Assembly: GCA_029243025.1 (NCBI GenBank)
Contig: JAQWSU010000006.1
Span: forward strand, 372,001-436,000
Direction of reading: 5' to 3'
DNA: 64,000 nt
DNA from: Pirellulaceae bacterium
Lineage (GTDB): Bacteria > Planctomycetota > Planctomycetia > Pirellulales > Pirellulaceae
A model generated the notes under the pieces. It was not told where the DNA came from and ran no database searches. It saw only the letters and a list, made by a program, of their open reading frames with translations. Positions 53,346-64,000 of this stretch are shown here, piece by piece (position 1 is the stretch's first letter; each line of letters opens with the position of its first letter). Made by a program: the position numbers and the translations under genes.

Positions 53346-55108
53346 CGTCGCTTGCCTCCCGACAAATCCTTGGCCATTTCCTCTTCGAGGGTCCCTTGTA
53401 TCCTCCACAGGCGACGATAAGCACCGTCTTCTAACAGCAGCTGATCGTGGCTGCCTTGTTGGACGAGTCGACCGTGGTCAAAGACCAGAATACGGTCGGC
53501 CAGACGGGTTGATGAAAGTCGATGCGCGATGAGAATTGTCGTTTGATTTCCTCGTCGATTGGCAAGGGATCGTAAGATGTGCGCCTCGGTCTTTGTGTCC
53601 ACGGCGCTCAAGCTGTCGTCCATCACAAGGAAAGCGGGGTTTTTCAGCAGAGCTCGAGCGATTGCCAGCCGCTGTCGTTGCCCTCCAGAAAGGGTGACAC
53701 CCCGTTCGCCGACCTTGGTTCCATACCCTTCTGCGAAACCACAGATATTTTCATGAATATCTGCGGCTTGCGCCGACTCCTCCACCTCGTGATCAGCTGC
53801 GGCACTGCGACCAATCACGACATTTTCACGTACTGTTTTTGAGTACAAGAATGGATCCTGGAGCACCATCCCAAATGCCCCACGCAGGGAATCCCGGTTG
53901 ATCGTGTTTAATTCACGACCGCCAATCTTGATTGAGCCTTGCTGGTAATCATAAAGTCGGACCAAGAGATTCACAAACGTCGACTTACCTGCACCGGGCG
54001 GTCCGAGTAATGCGATCGTCTCACCTTGCTGGATCGTGATCGTCAAATCGCTCAAGGCCTTACGACCTTCGTCGTAACTGAACGTCAGATTCCGGACCTC
54101 GATCAATCCCTCAACGGGTTGATCGGTCTTCGCTTCATCGCTCTCTGGCTCTGCCATTAATATCTCTTTAATACGGCCGATCGAAACGGTTGCCTTACCC
54201 GTATCAGCCAAGACACGTCCAATATGTCGCACGGGCCAAATGATGGTGCGGACTAACCACCAAAATAGAACCCACGTACCTAACGTCATCTGACCTTCCG
54301 CGACAAAATAAGCGCCCCCGATCAAGACCAGTCCAAGCTGTGCGAAAACGAGCACATCTGACAACGTCCAATAATTCGTCAACGCAAGAAACAAACGGTA
54401 TTCCAAATCTCGAAATTCCCCATTGCGCTGCAAGAATTTGCTCGTCTCAAATTCCTGCCGAGCGAAGGCTCGTACGACGCGAATTCCGGTAAGGTTCTCC
54501 TGCAACACGGTGGTGAGTCGTCCTTCGGCTTCATCGACCTGCTGGAAAAGAGCTCGAACCTTGCGAAAGAATTGAACGGCAAAAAAGATGATCATCGGAA
54601 TCAAACAGAACGAAAGTGCTGTCATCCGTCGGTCTTGGGACAGCATGATCGGAAAAGCGACGAGTAGGAAGAGAGAAACTCGCACAATCTCGACGACTTG
54701 TGACGCAAGAAATACTCGAATCGTTTCGACATCGGAAGAGCAGCGTTGAACCAGATCACCCGTATCGGAATGGTCGTGAAAACTGCAGGGTAATCGCTCC
54801 AGATGCGCGTAGAGACGATGACGCAGTTGCTGAACAATGCCTTCGCTGGCTTGAGCCGCCCAACGTCCGCGCAAATAAGTGAAACCGCCATAAGCCGCAT
54901 TAAAACTGACCATTGTCACTGCAGCTGGTATCAAGCTCTGCCACATCGTAGCCTGGCCGGTTAACAGAGCATCCAGAGCTCGCTTCAGAACATAGGGGAC
55001 CGACAACAGAAAAACGGTCCCGACTGCCATGGCACCAATCGCCGCCAAATAGCGCAAACGCTGACCGGCTGTCAGTTCCCACAGGGTGCGTTTCGAACTC
55101 GCGTGCAA
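53342..55108 (-). CDS. ABC exporter half-transporter (first of a pair), TTG start
   Basis: The 588-residue protein has a six-helix membrane domain (from GQRLRYLAAIGAMAVGTVFLLSVPYVL) and an ATPase with Walker A GPPGAGKSTFV, signature TLSGGQRQRLA, Walker B AFLVMDDSLSA and H-loop AHRLSS. The Walker B catalytic Glu reads Asp here (MDDSLS), whereas its partner has MDEATS. The start is the TTG at 55108, preceded by GGAGG at six bases; the frame is open further up, but no other site is as good. The downstream partner overlaps by four bases. Confidence 0.92.
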   Translation of the reverse strand: MHASSKRTLWELTAGQRLRYLAAIGAMAVGTVFLLSVPYVLKRALDALLTGQATMWQSLIPAAVTMVSFNAAYGGFTYLRGRWAAQASEGIVQQLRHRLYAHLERLPCSFHDHSDTGDLVQRCSSDVETIRVFLASQVVEIVRVSLFLLVAFPIMLSQDRRMTALSFCLIPMIIFFAVQFFRKVRALFQQVDEAEGRLTTVLQENLTGIRVVRAFARQEFETSKFLQRNGEFRDLEYRLFLALTNYWTLSDVLVFAQLGLVLIGGAYFVAEGQMTLGTWVLFWWLVRTIIWPVRHIGRVLADTGKATVSIGRIKEILMAEPESDEAKTDQPVEGLIEVRNLTFSYDEGRKALSDLTITIQQGETIALLGPPGAGKSTFVNLLVRLYDYQQGSIKIGGRELNTINRDSLRGAFGMVLQDPFLYSKTVRENVVIGRSAAADHEVEESAQAADIHENICGFAEGYGTKVGERGVTLSGGQRQRLAIARALLKNPAFLVMDDSLSAVDTKTEAHILRSLANRRGNQTTILIAHRLSSTRLADRILVFDHGRLVQQGSHDQLLLEDGAYRRLWRIQGTLEEEMAKDLSGGKRR

Positions 55109-55434
55109 GCCTTTCCTCCAATGTCTTACGATGAGATTATTCCAAGCCAGTCGATCGGCGATGACGCTGCGAACGGGTCCTCGACATCTCAACCATCTGC
55201 CCTGCAGGATACGGTGACGAGTCGAAATCACAACCCCTGTCGCGATCCGCTCGGAAGCTCCCTTGAGTCATGCAACAATTTCGCAACCGTTTTTCACCCA
55301 TCCAGGGTTCCTTTCAACCCGATCAATTTTCTACCGTCTTCCTGAATAGGTGACGTATCAAGGCAAAGCAAATATAATCAAGGTCGAGGTATTTGCGATT
55401 CTCTCGACAATTTTATTTCTTGAAAGCAAGATCC
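55109..55434. other. Divergent intergenic stretch
   Basis: No supported gene or strong hairpin is present between the ABC pair (minus) and the large cytochrome protein (plus). Both promoters should lie here, but no clear boxes were found. Confidence 0.45.
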
Positions 55435-58400
55435 ATGAGTTTTATTGTTCAACGCCGTACTCTGCTTGCCTTGGTGATGGTTCTGTTTGGAGCGCTTGAG
55501 GCCTCGAGTAATCCGTTGCGAGTCGAGCACGACAAGGTAGCAGGAACCATTTCGGTTTTTCGAACCACGAGCGACGAACCCATTCTGACCCAAAATGCGA
55601 AGGTAGATTTCCGACCCTACATCCATCCGATTGTTGCTCCAGATGGTGATGGAGTGCTAACAGAATACAGTCCCGGTCACCACAAACATCAAACAGGATT
55701 GTATTGGGGATTTACCCGAGTCAACGGGCGTGATTTTTTCCATCATCCCGAAGGAACTCATTGGCGACGAGTCTCGGCTGAAGTGACCACGAAAGATGAC
55801 CAAGCCACGCACGATGACGAAGCCACGCACGATGACGAAGTAGCATGGAAAACCGTTTACGAATTGCTAGACGACTCGGGCAACACGATGCTGACCGAGA
55901 CACAACATTGGAGGATGCACGTGCACGATGACGAGTACGTGCTTGACTTGGAGTGGATTGGTGAAGCCAAAGTCGATATCACAATTGGAAAATACGACTA
56001 TGGCGGACTCTTTCTTCGCATGCCATGGCGCGAGGGAATCGCCGCTGAAGTTGTGAATGCGGCTCGTCAGCGCAACACACGAGCTGAGGGTCAACGAGCT
56101 CCTTGGCTTGACGTCGGGATGCAAGTGGACGGACGAGAAGATCTCGCCCATATCGCAATCTTTGACCATTCCAAGAATCCCGGCTTCCCTCAACCTTGGC
56201 GAGTGGATGGTCAAATGGGAGTCGGACCGGTGAGAGCCAGGTTGGGTGATTGGAAAATCCCCCAAGGTGAAAAGGTAGTCATTCGGCATCAACTGATTGT
56301 CTTTACGGGTGAACTGAACGACCTGAGTTTGACCAACCAATGGGGTGAGTTTAGCGGACAACGGGGAACCTGGGCTTTGTGGAATATTGCCCAGAAGGAA
56401 GGACGCCAAGCCGAATTCTTGACTCCCGAGAAAGCCGTCGAGTCAATGAGTTTACAGGACGGCTTCGAGGTTAATGCCTATGCAGCCGAACCAATGATTA
56501 CGCAGCCCATGGCGTTTTGCTGGGACGATCGAGGACGAATCTGGGTGGCTGAAAATCGCGACTATGAATCTCGTGGTCATGGATTCTCAAATTCAGGAGA
56601 CAGCCGCATTCTCATTCTCGAAGATACCGACCATGATGGCGTCGCTGACAGTCGCAAGGTCTTTGCCGAAGGCATTCCATTTCCATCCGGCATCGCCGTC
56701 GGCTTTGACGGGTTGTGGTTAGGAGCGCCACCCAATTTGTTGTTTGTTCCGGATCGAAACAAAGATGACAAAGCCGACGCCGATGCGATTGAGGTTCGTC
56801 TGACCGGCTGGGGCATCCGAGACCGACACGAAACGCTCAATTCGCTGCACTGGGGACCCGACGGATGGCTGTATGGCTGTCAAGGGTTCGCAACACCTTC
56901 TCGTGTTGGTAAACCCGCGGGGGAAGGCAGATTGTTTCGAAAAGGCGAAGCATTTCCAAAACAGATCAAATTTCGCGACGAACCGGTGGACATCAACGGT
57001 GGAGTCTGGCGATATCATCCGACCAAAGATCGTTTCGAAGTTGTTGCACACGGCTTCAGCAATCCTTGGGGACTTGATTACGACGGCAAGGGTCAGCTAT
57101 TCATTTCGGCCTGCGTCATCCCCCATCTCTGGCATGTTATTCCAGGTGGGATCTATCATCGTCAGGGCGGCAGCCATTTCAACCCGCACGTCTACAGTGA
57201 CATTCGTACCATTGCGGATCACCGGCATCGGTCCGCTCACGGTGGTGCGCGCGTTTATCTGTCCGATGCGTTTCCGCAAAAATATAAGAATCGCATCTTC
57301 ATGGCCAACATTCACGAGCACGCCGTGTTGACCGATATTCTCGAGCCGAAAGGATCTGGATTCATTGGACGTCATGGGGACGATTTCTTGCTTGCCAATA
57401 ACGCTCAATGGATTGGGTTTAGCGTAGAGATCGGTCCAGAAGGGGCTGTGTACATCTTAGATTGGCACGATGCTGATATTTGTGGAAAAGAGGTTCTGCA
57501 CAAAGAAACAGGCCGGATCTTTCGCATCTCGGCTACTGATTCTAAAGCGAAGCCGTGGAAAGGACGTTACTCCAATCTGGCATTACTCGAAGATGCGGAA
57601 CTGGTGAAACTTCAATTGAGCGAGAGTGCTTGGCACGCTCGTCGTGCGCGATTAATCCTTCAACAACGAGCTGAAGAGCGACAGCTCAAGTCCGCAACTC
57701 ACCAACAGCTTCGAACAATCCTCGAAGAAGAAACTTTTACCGACCATCGATTACGCGTACTTTGGGCTCTTCATGTCACGGGCGGCATCTCGCATGACGA
57801 TCTCCTTCACTTGCTCAGCGATCCGGACGCTCATGTCCGAGCGTGGTCCATTCAACTGTTGTGTGAGGATCTTGATCCGCCAGCCGAAGCGCTGGATCGC
57901 TTTGCCAATATGGCTCGTGAGGACGAATCGGCAGTGGTCCGGCTCTATTTGGCCGCCGCCCTTCAACGCTTGCCACACGAACAACGCTGGCCCATTGCAG
58001 CCCAACTGGTAACGCATGCGAAAGACATCAACGATCACAACATTCCCAAAATGATTTGGTTTGCGGTCGAGCCGATGGTGGCTGAAAACCCCACAAAAGG
58101 GCTGCGGCTAGCAACTCGTAGTCAGATACCCGTCATCACGAGATTCATCGCGCGACGTCTGGGCCATGCGGACGAATTTCAACCAGTTGTCGCCACTGTC
58201 GAAGCGCAACCCGCAATTCAACATCTTTTGCTTTTGGGACTTCGCGACGCACTTGAAGGTCGATTCGACGTGACGCCGCCAAACAACTGGAATCGTGTGC
58301 GACAAACGCTTGCTCGTAACAGCGATGCGGCTCGTGTCGCCACGGAACTCTCCCAGCATTTTGGCAACGCGACAGCAGTCAAAGAAATGCTAACAGTTGT

Positions 58401-59286
58401 CCAGAATTCTGATGCCGATCTAGCCGATCGCCAACGTGCACTCACGAATCTCGCAGCTCAGCAAGAGCCCGAACTGGAAGCGGTGTTGTTCCAGTTGATG
58501 AATGATGATGATCTAAGGGCGCACGCGATTCGAGCGATGGCTTCCTACGACAACAAGCGTATGTCTGAGCTGTTGTTGAAGCGTTACGCAACGCTTTCGA
58601 CAGATGAAAAACTGGAGGTTGTGCACACATTGGCCGCCCGTCCGAGTTACGGCTGGCAACTGACACAAGCTCTCAAACGTGGTGATGTCCCAAGGCGGGA
58701 TGTCCCGGCATACGTCGCTCGACTGTTGCAACGAGTCGTCGGGAACGGTTTCCTCGAAGTCTGGGGACCGATCGACGGTATCTCGGCCGATACCAAAGCT
58801 GCATTTGCGAAATACCGTGAGCTGTTGACGGAGGAAGCCCTTCAGGCCGCGCGTCCCGGTCACGGACGACTTGTGTTTCGACGAACTTGCGCCGCATGTC
58901 ACAAACTTTATGACGACGGAGGGCAGATCGGCCCTGATATCACCGGCGCCAATCGGACCAATCTCGAATACATCCTGGGCAACGTGTTGACTCCCAGCGC
59001 TATCATTCAAGACGCATACAAGATGCATCTAATTCTCACCGACGAAGGCCGAGTCTTTTCTGGAATTCCCGCCGATGAAGACGAACGACAACTAAGATTA
59101 CGAGTAGCTAATCAAGATCAGCCGGTCGTGATACCAAAATCACAGATCGAATCGCGAGAAATTGCGCCCGTGTCGATGATGCCCGACGGACTTCTGAATA
59201 CACTTTCGGAAAGAGAAGTCCTGGACTTGGTCGCCTATCTCAAATCGCTCAAACAGGTGCCGCTTCCCGAAACGGATGCCAAATGA
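55435..59286 (+). CDS. Giant secreted DUF6807 / TIGR02604 / HEAT / cytochrome c protein
   Basis: The 1283-residue protein has a signal peptide (RTLLALVMVLFGALEASS). Residues about 30-330 match DUF6807 (PmoA-like): HPIVAPDGDGVLTEYSPGHHKHQTGLYWGFTRVNG. Residues about 345-730 form a propeller of the membrane-bound dehydrogenase type TIGR02604: EMITQPMAFCWDDRGRIWVAENRDY, HGFSNPWGLDYDGKGQLF. Residues about 740-1130 are HEAT-like helices. The C-terminus (TIGR02603-type) holds the haem motif CAACHKLYDDGGQIGPDITG near residue 1151. This order is typical of planctomycetes; the redox substrate is unknown. An 18-base internal repeat lies near residue 125. The ATG at 55435 has only a weak ribosome site. 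Confidence 0.92.
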   Translation: MSFIVQRRTLLALVMVLFGALEASSNPLRVEHDKVAGTISVFRTTSDEPILTQNAKVDFRPYIHPIVAPDGDGVLTEYSPGHHKHQTGLYWGFTRVNGRDFFHHPEGTHWRRVSAEVTTKDDQATHDDEATHDDEVAWKTVYELLDDSGNTMLTETQHWRMHVHDDEYVLDLEWIGEAKVDITIGKYDYGGLFLRMPWREGIAAEVVNAARQRNTRAEGQRAPWLDVGMQVDGREDLAHIAIFDHSKNPGFPQPWRVDGQMGVGPVRARLGDWKIPQGEKVVIRHQLIVFTGELNDLSLTNQWGEFSGQRGTWALWNIAQKEGRQAEFLTPEKAVESMSLQDGFEVNAYAAEPMITQPMAFCWDDRGRIWVAENRDYESRGHGFSNSGDSRILILEDTDHDGVADSRKVFAEGIPFPSGIAVGFDGLWLGAPPNLLFVPDRNKDDKADADAIEVRLTGWGIRDRHETLNSLHWGPDGWLYGCQGFATPSRVGKPAGEGRLFRKGEAFPKQIKFRDEPVDINGGVWRYHPTKDRFEVVAHGFSNPWGLDYDGKGQLFISACVIPHLWHVIPGGIYHRQGGSHFNPHVYSDIRTIADHRHRSAHGGARVYLSDAFPQKYKNRIFMANIHEHAVLTDILEPKGSGFIGRHGDDFLLANNAQWIGFSVEIGPEGAVYILDWHDADICGKEVLHKETGRIFRISATDSKAKPWKGRYSNLALLEDAELVKLQLSESAWHARRARLILQQRAEERQLKSATHQQLRTILEEETFTDHRLRVLWALHVTGGISHDDLLHLLSDPDAHVRAWSIQLLCEDLDPPAEALDRFANMAREDESAVVRLYLAAALQRLPHEQRWPIAAQLVTHAKDINDHNIPKMIWFAVEPMVAENPTKGLRLATRSQIPVITRFIARRLGHADEFQPVVATVEAQPAIQHLLLLGLRDALEGRFDVTPPNNWNRVRQTLARNSDAARVATELSQHFGNATAVKEMLTVVQNSDADLADRQRALTNLAAQQEPELEAVLFQLMNDDDLRAHAIRAMASYDNKRMSELLLKRYATLSTDEKLEVVHTLAARPSYGWQLTQALKRGDVPRRDVPAYVARLLQRVVGNGFLEVWGPIDGISADTKAAFAKYRELLTEEALQAARPGHGRLVFRRTCAACHKLYDDGGQIGPDITGANRTNLEYILGNVLTPSAIIQDAYKMHLILTDEGRVFSGIPADEDERQLRLRVANQDQPVVIPKSQIESREIAPVSMMPDGLLNTLSEREVLDLVAYLKSLKQVPLPETDAK
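55795..55840 (+). repeat. 18-base in-frame tandem repeat
   Basis: GATGAC(C/G)AAGCCACGCAC occurs at 55795 and 55813, with a partial third copy at 55831. It encodes DDxATH units in a loop of the DUF6807 domain. Confidence 0.8.
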
Positions 59287-59488
59287 CGCGCGCCGCTCAC
59301 ATGAGGGTTGGTCCCATCTTGCGGCCTGTCCGGGGCAAATGTTGATCGTTGGCATCACGATCATCGCAGATTTCAGCTTTCCAAATTGCTCATGCTAGAA
59401 TGAAGCATTGAGTGATGCATTCGTGTGTTGTCCGACACAAAGCTGAGTACCTTGAACAAAACAAATCCGACTGGAAAGAGACGCCACC

Positions 59489-59833
59489 ATGAGACGTTCC
59501 TGCTTGCTGCTGCTCGGCGGTCTGCTGCTGACAACTTCTTCAATGCTGAAGGCGCAGGACGAAAAAGGTAAGGAGCCCAAAGAGGCGGCAATTCAAGAAG
59601 TTGTTCAAGAGGTCAGTCCGCAACTTCGAAATCAAGTCGCTGACCTGCTGTCGAAAGAAGTTGATCGGATCACCGCACAATTGGAAGCAGAACGACAAGA
59701 GCTTGAGGAGCTCCGAACACGACTAAAAGCTCGTGAGAAAAAAGTAAAGCGTTCCGAACTCGCATTGGAGTTTCTGAACAATCGTCTCAAACAATGGCGT
59801 CCGGAGAACGACGGAGCTGCTAACAACCAGTAG
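59489..59833 (+). CDS. Small secreted coiled-coil protein
   Basis: The 114-residue product has a signal peptide (LLLLGGLLLTTSSMLKA) followed by a long charged helix (LRNQVADLLSKEVDRITAQLEAERQELEELRTRLKAREKKVKRSELALEFLNNRLKQWR) with heptad-like leucines. There is no known motif. It may form an extracytoplasmic coiled coil, a spacer or an oligomer. It follows the giant cytochrome protein by 202 bases with its own context (a TAGAAT -10-like box near 59390 is weak). Confidence 0.72.
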   Translation: MRRSCLLLLGGLLLTTSSMLKAQDEKGKEPKEAAIQEVVQEVSPQLRNQVADLLSKEVDRITAQLEAERQELEELRTRLKAREKKVKRSELALEFLNNRLKQWRPENDGAANNQ

Positions 59834-59977
59834 GTGTTGTTGTCGCTAAGCTACCGGAACCGTCTTTTGATCCTTCAATCTAACCTGGGACATCAGCTGG
59901 CTCTGACAATTACAGAATCGTCAGCACTGTCTGTTAGATCCTGTTGGCACTTGCCTTTCTACTGTCCACCAGGTCAA

Positions 59978-61384
59978 TCATTCCCCAGCAGTGGACAGGA
60001 TGGGATCCTCCCCGGTCTGGCTGGTTAAGAGCGTGTCATCTTTTAGAACGGCCGAAACTTGCTTACGAATCGCTCGAGGTCTCGGTCGAACACCCGTCTT
60101 TTTCTGTCGAAAACTGATCGCGAAGATCACGGTGACTGTGGCGAGAAAGACCGCTACTGACAAAAACATCGTTGGATAGGCGGGCCAACCGAACAACTTG
60201 GCAAAGTGCACGATCGAACCAACAACGGGCTGACCAACCAAACTGCCAAGGTCGAACATCGTCAGCATCAAGGTGGTCGCCAAGCCACGATAGCGGATTG
60301 GAAAAGAAAGACTACCGCCTGTCATTGCAGCCGGAAAGACAAACGCATGGGCCAAACCGCCCAAACTGGCCGGAATCATCAACGACCAGACATCCCGAAC
60401 CAAAAGGTAAGAAACCATACTACTGGTTAAAAAGAAAAGGCCAAGTAATATCGAACGTTTCACTCCCCACCGATCGGGCCAATGACGACAGAGGATTCGT
60501 GCGATGAAAGCGACCGCCGCATAGACCAAAAAGTAGCTCTGAATCTGATCGATTTTGAATTCATCTGCAAAAGTGCGCACGAATGAGAATGGTATTCCAA
60601 TCCCAACACCCATCGCAATTCCAACGATCAAAATCATACCCGGATGATAACGGCGGATAATTGGCAACAGCGGCAAACGACGACTGACGACCGGACGTGC
60701 AACGCCCGCGCGATTCGCCAGCAAGGCCAAGACAAAAGCAAGGCCACTCATCGCAGTTGCACAGATAAACATTCTGTGGACATGAAGTTGTGGGCTACCG
60801 GACAATGAAAACAGCCAGTCTGCCACAACGGGGCCTAAGGCAATTCCAACAAATCCCGATGATCCCAGAGCTCCAATCATCTCTCCGGTACGATGGTGAG
60901 GTGCTCGTGAAGAGATAAAGGTAATTGATGATCCGAACGCTCCTGCCAAACTTGTCGTGTAAAGAATTCGTGCCAGGTACACGCCGGGAAAGGTGAGCGA
61001 TTCGACCCAGGTATGAGCATACGTGCTGAGGCAAACCAAGGCGACAGACACCATCCAAATGTTGCCTGCGCCATAACGGTCAATACCGACTCCTTGAAAT
61101 ACGCGCATCAAGATCGCACCCAGCATCCCAATGCCCACAATCCATCCTAATTCGTATTCATCGCCGCCAAGATAGGTGACGAAATCGGCATAGCGGAAGA
61201 GTGCACTCACCCCAACCATCAGGGCGGTGTTCGCTGCATAGGCCAACCAGAAGCAGAGCCCAAAGGGTTGCGTGCCTTGCTCGTCTGACAAAGTGATGCT
61301 CTTTTGGAAAGGCGTTACCGACCCGCCGGCAGTCGAACCCAACCGTCCAATACAACGGCTGGACTCACCCGTTTGTGATCCCAT
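59978..61384 (-). CDS. MFS transporter
   Basis: The 468-residue membrane protein has about 12 hydrophobic segments, starting with LCFWLAYAANTALMVGVSALFRYADF and including GYGAGNIWMVSVALVCLS-type helices and a central loop (ARPVVSRRLPLLPIIRRYHPG). The soluble tail is basic (FRQKKTGVRPRPRAIRKQ). The general fold is clear; no substrate motif was recognised. The N-terminus before the first helix is longer than usual (about 40 residues), so an internal start is possible. Confidence 0.86.
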   Translation of the reverse strand: MGSQTGESSRCIGRLGSTAGGSVTPFQKSITLSDEQGTQPFGLCFWLAYAANTALMVGVSALFRYADFVTYLGGDEYELGWIVGIGMLGAILMRVFQGVGIDRYGAGNIWMVSVALVCLSTYAHTWVESLTFPGVYLARILYTTSLAGAFGSSITFISSRAPHHRTGEMIGALGSSGFVGIALGPVVADWLFSLSGSPQLHVHRMFICATAMSGLAFVLALLANRAGVARPVVSRRLPLLPIIRRYHPGMILIVGIAMGVGIGIPFSFVRTFADEFKIDQIQSYFLVYAAVAFIARILCRHWPDRWGVKRSILLGLFFLTSSMVSYLLVRDVWSLMIPASLGGLAHAFVFPAAMTGGSLSFPIRYRGLATTLMLTMFDLGSLVGQPVVGSIVHFAKLFGWPAYPTMFLSVAVFLATVTVIFAISFRQKKTGVRPRPRAIRKQVSAVLKDDTLLTSQTGEDPILSTAGE

Positions 61385-61525
61385 CGGTTGGGATTTTCGC
61401 TGCGGTTTGCTTGCTCCGAACCAATCTCGACTGATTCGTCACCAAAACACGCTCTTTTTGGACTGACTCTATTTCCGCTTTTGAGGTTCACTTTCGGCGA
61501 GCGAGCGTGATCACCCGATCAAACA

Positions 61526-64000
<2,475 letters not shown>

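Overview
The window reads as chromosomal DNA of a planctomycete, most likely a Pirellulaceae-type marine bacterium. This is inferred from family content: DUF1549/DUF1553 proteins, a DUF1501 Tat-type protein, a DUF6807-TIGR02604-HEAT-cytochrome giant protein, PQQ-like propellers, a Ser/Thr kinase, a SUMF1-like protein, scarce Shine-Dalgarno sites and frequent GTG/TTG starts. I found no rRNA, tRNA, CRISPR array, insertion sequence or phage gene, so it looks like ordinary vertically inherited chromosome, not an island.

Layout. 1-3.2 kb (minus strand): lgt running off the left edge and carrying an inserted PDZ-like domain, then panC and folK overlapping by ATGA. 3.2-3.8 kb: a non-coding stretch dense in inverted repeats. 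3.8-8.4 kb: a family 2 glycosyltransferase, a small Fis/NtrC-type DNA-binding protein, purU and ptsI. 8.5-11.5 kb: a fatty-acid cassette behind a recognisable sigma70-type promoter, with a FabZ-type dehydratase, an ACP, a second hot-dog protein that lacks the catalytic His, and a complete FabF-type ketosynthase. 11.7-13.2 kb: a small lipoprotein, a two-helix membrane protein and a probable structured RNA ending in a strong intrinsic terminator. 13.2-19.3 kb: a DUF1549/DUF1553 gene followed by a DUF1501 gene, then an ECF sigma factor overlapping a transmembrane DUF1549/DUF1553 protein. 19.3-23.7 kb: der, a family 4 uracil-DNA glycosylase, a Ser/Thr kinase fused to a degenerate receiver domain, and a small coiled-coil protein.

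24-31.6 kb: a large secreted protein of unknown function, a membrane-anchored hypothetical, glycerate 2-kinase, a ketosynthase homologue whose active-site Cys is Glu, and a fatty-acid desaturase. 31.8-41 kb: a SUMF1-like protein, a PEP-hydrolase-family TIM barrel, an atypical Nramp-type transporter, an SGNH hydrolase with TPR-like repeats, folC, a lipoprotein and a PQQ-like propeller. 41-43.3 kb: a lipoprotein gene with an in-frame stop where its start should be, and a poorly coding 1.5 kb holding a 49-residue gene backed by a strong terminator. 43.3-48.4 kb: a TPR protein with an Asp-Pro-Phe-Gly repeat tail, a secreted PPC-type protein, a family 4 glycosyltransferase and a DinB-like protein. 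48.8-64 kb: another PQQ-like propeller, a tandem-Dabb lipoprotein, a pair of ABC exporter half-transporters, the 1283-residue DUF6807/TIGR02604/HEAT/cytochrome protein, a small secreted coiled-coil protein, an MFS transporter and gyrB running off the right edge.

Links between genes. The 8.5-11.5 kb cassette, the Glu-type ketosynthase and the desaturase together suggest a secondary fatty-acyl or membrane-lipid route beside housekeeping fatty-acid synthesis. panC, folK, folC and purU cover pantothenate and folate/one-carbon metabolism. The sigma factor plus membrane DUF1549/DUF1553 pair looks like a signalling unit in which a Cys-rich extracytoplasmic protein may act as the sensor or anti-sigma partner. 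All functions are read from sequence motifs alone; no database search was possible.
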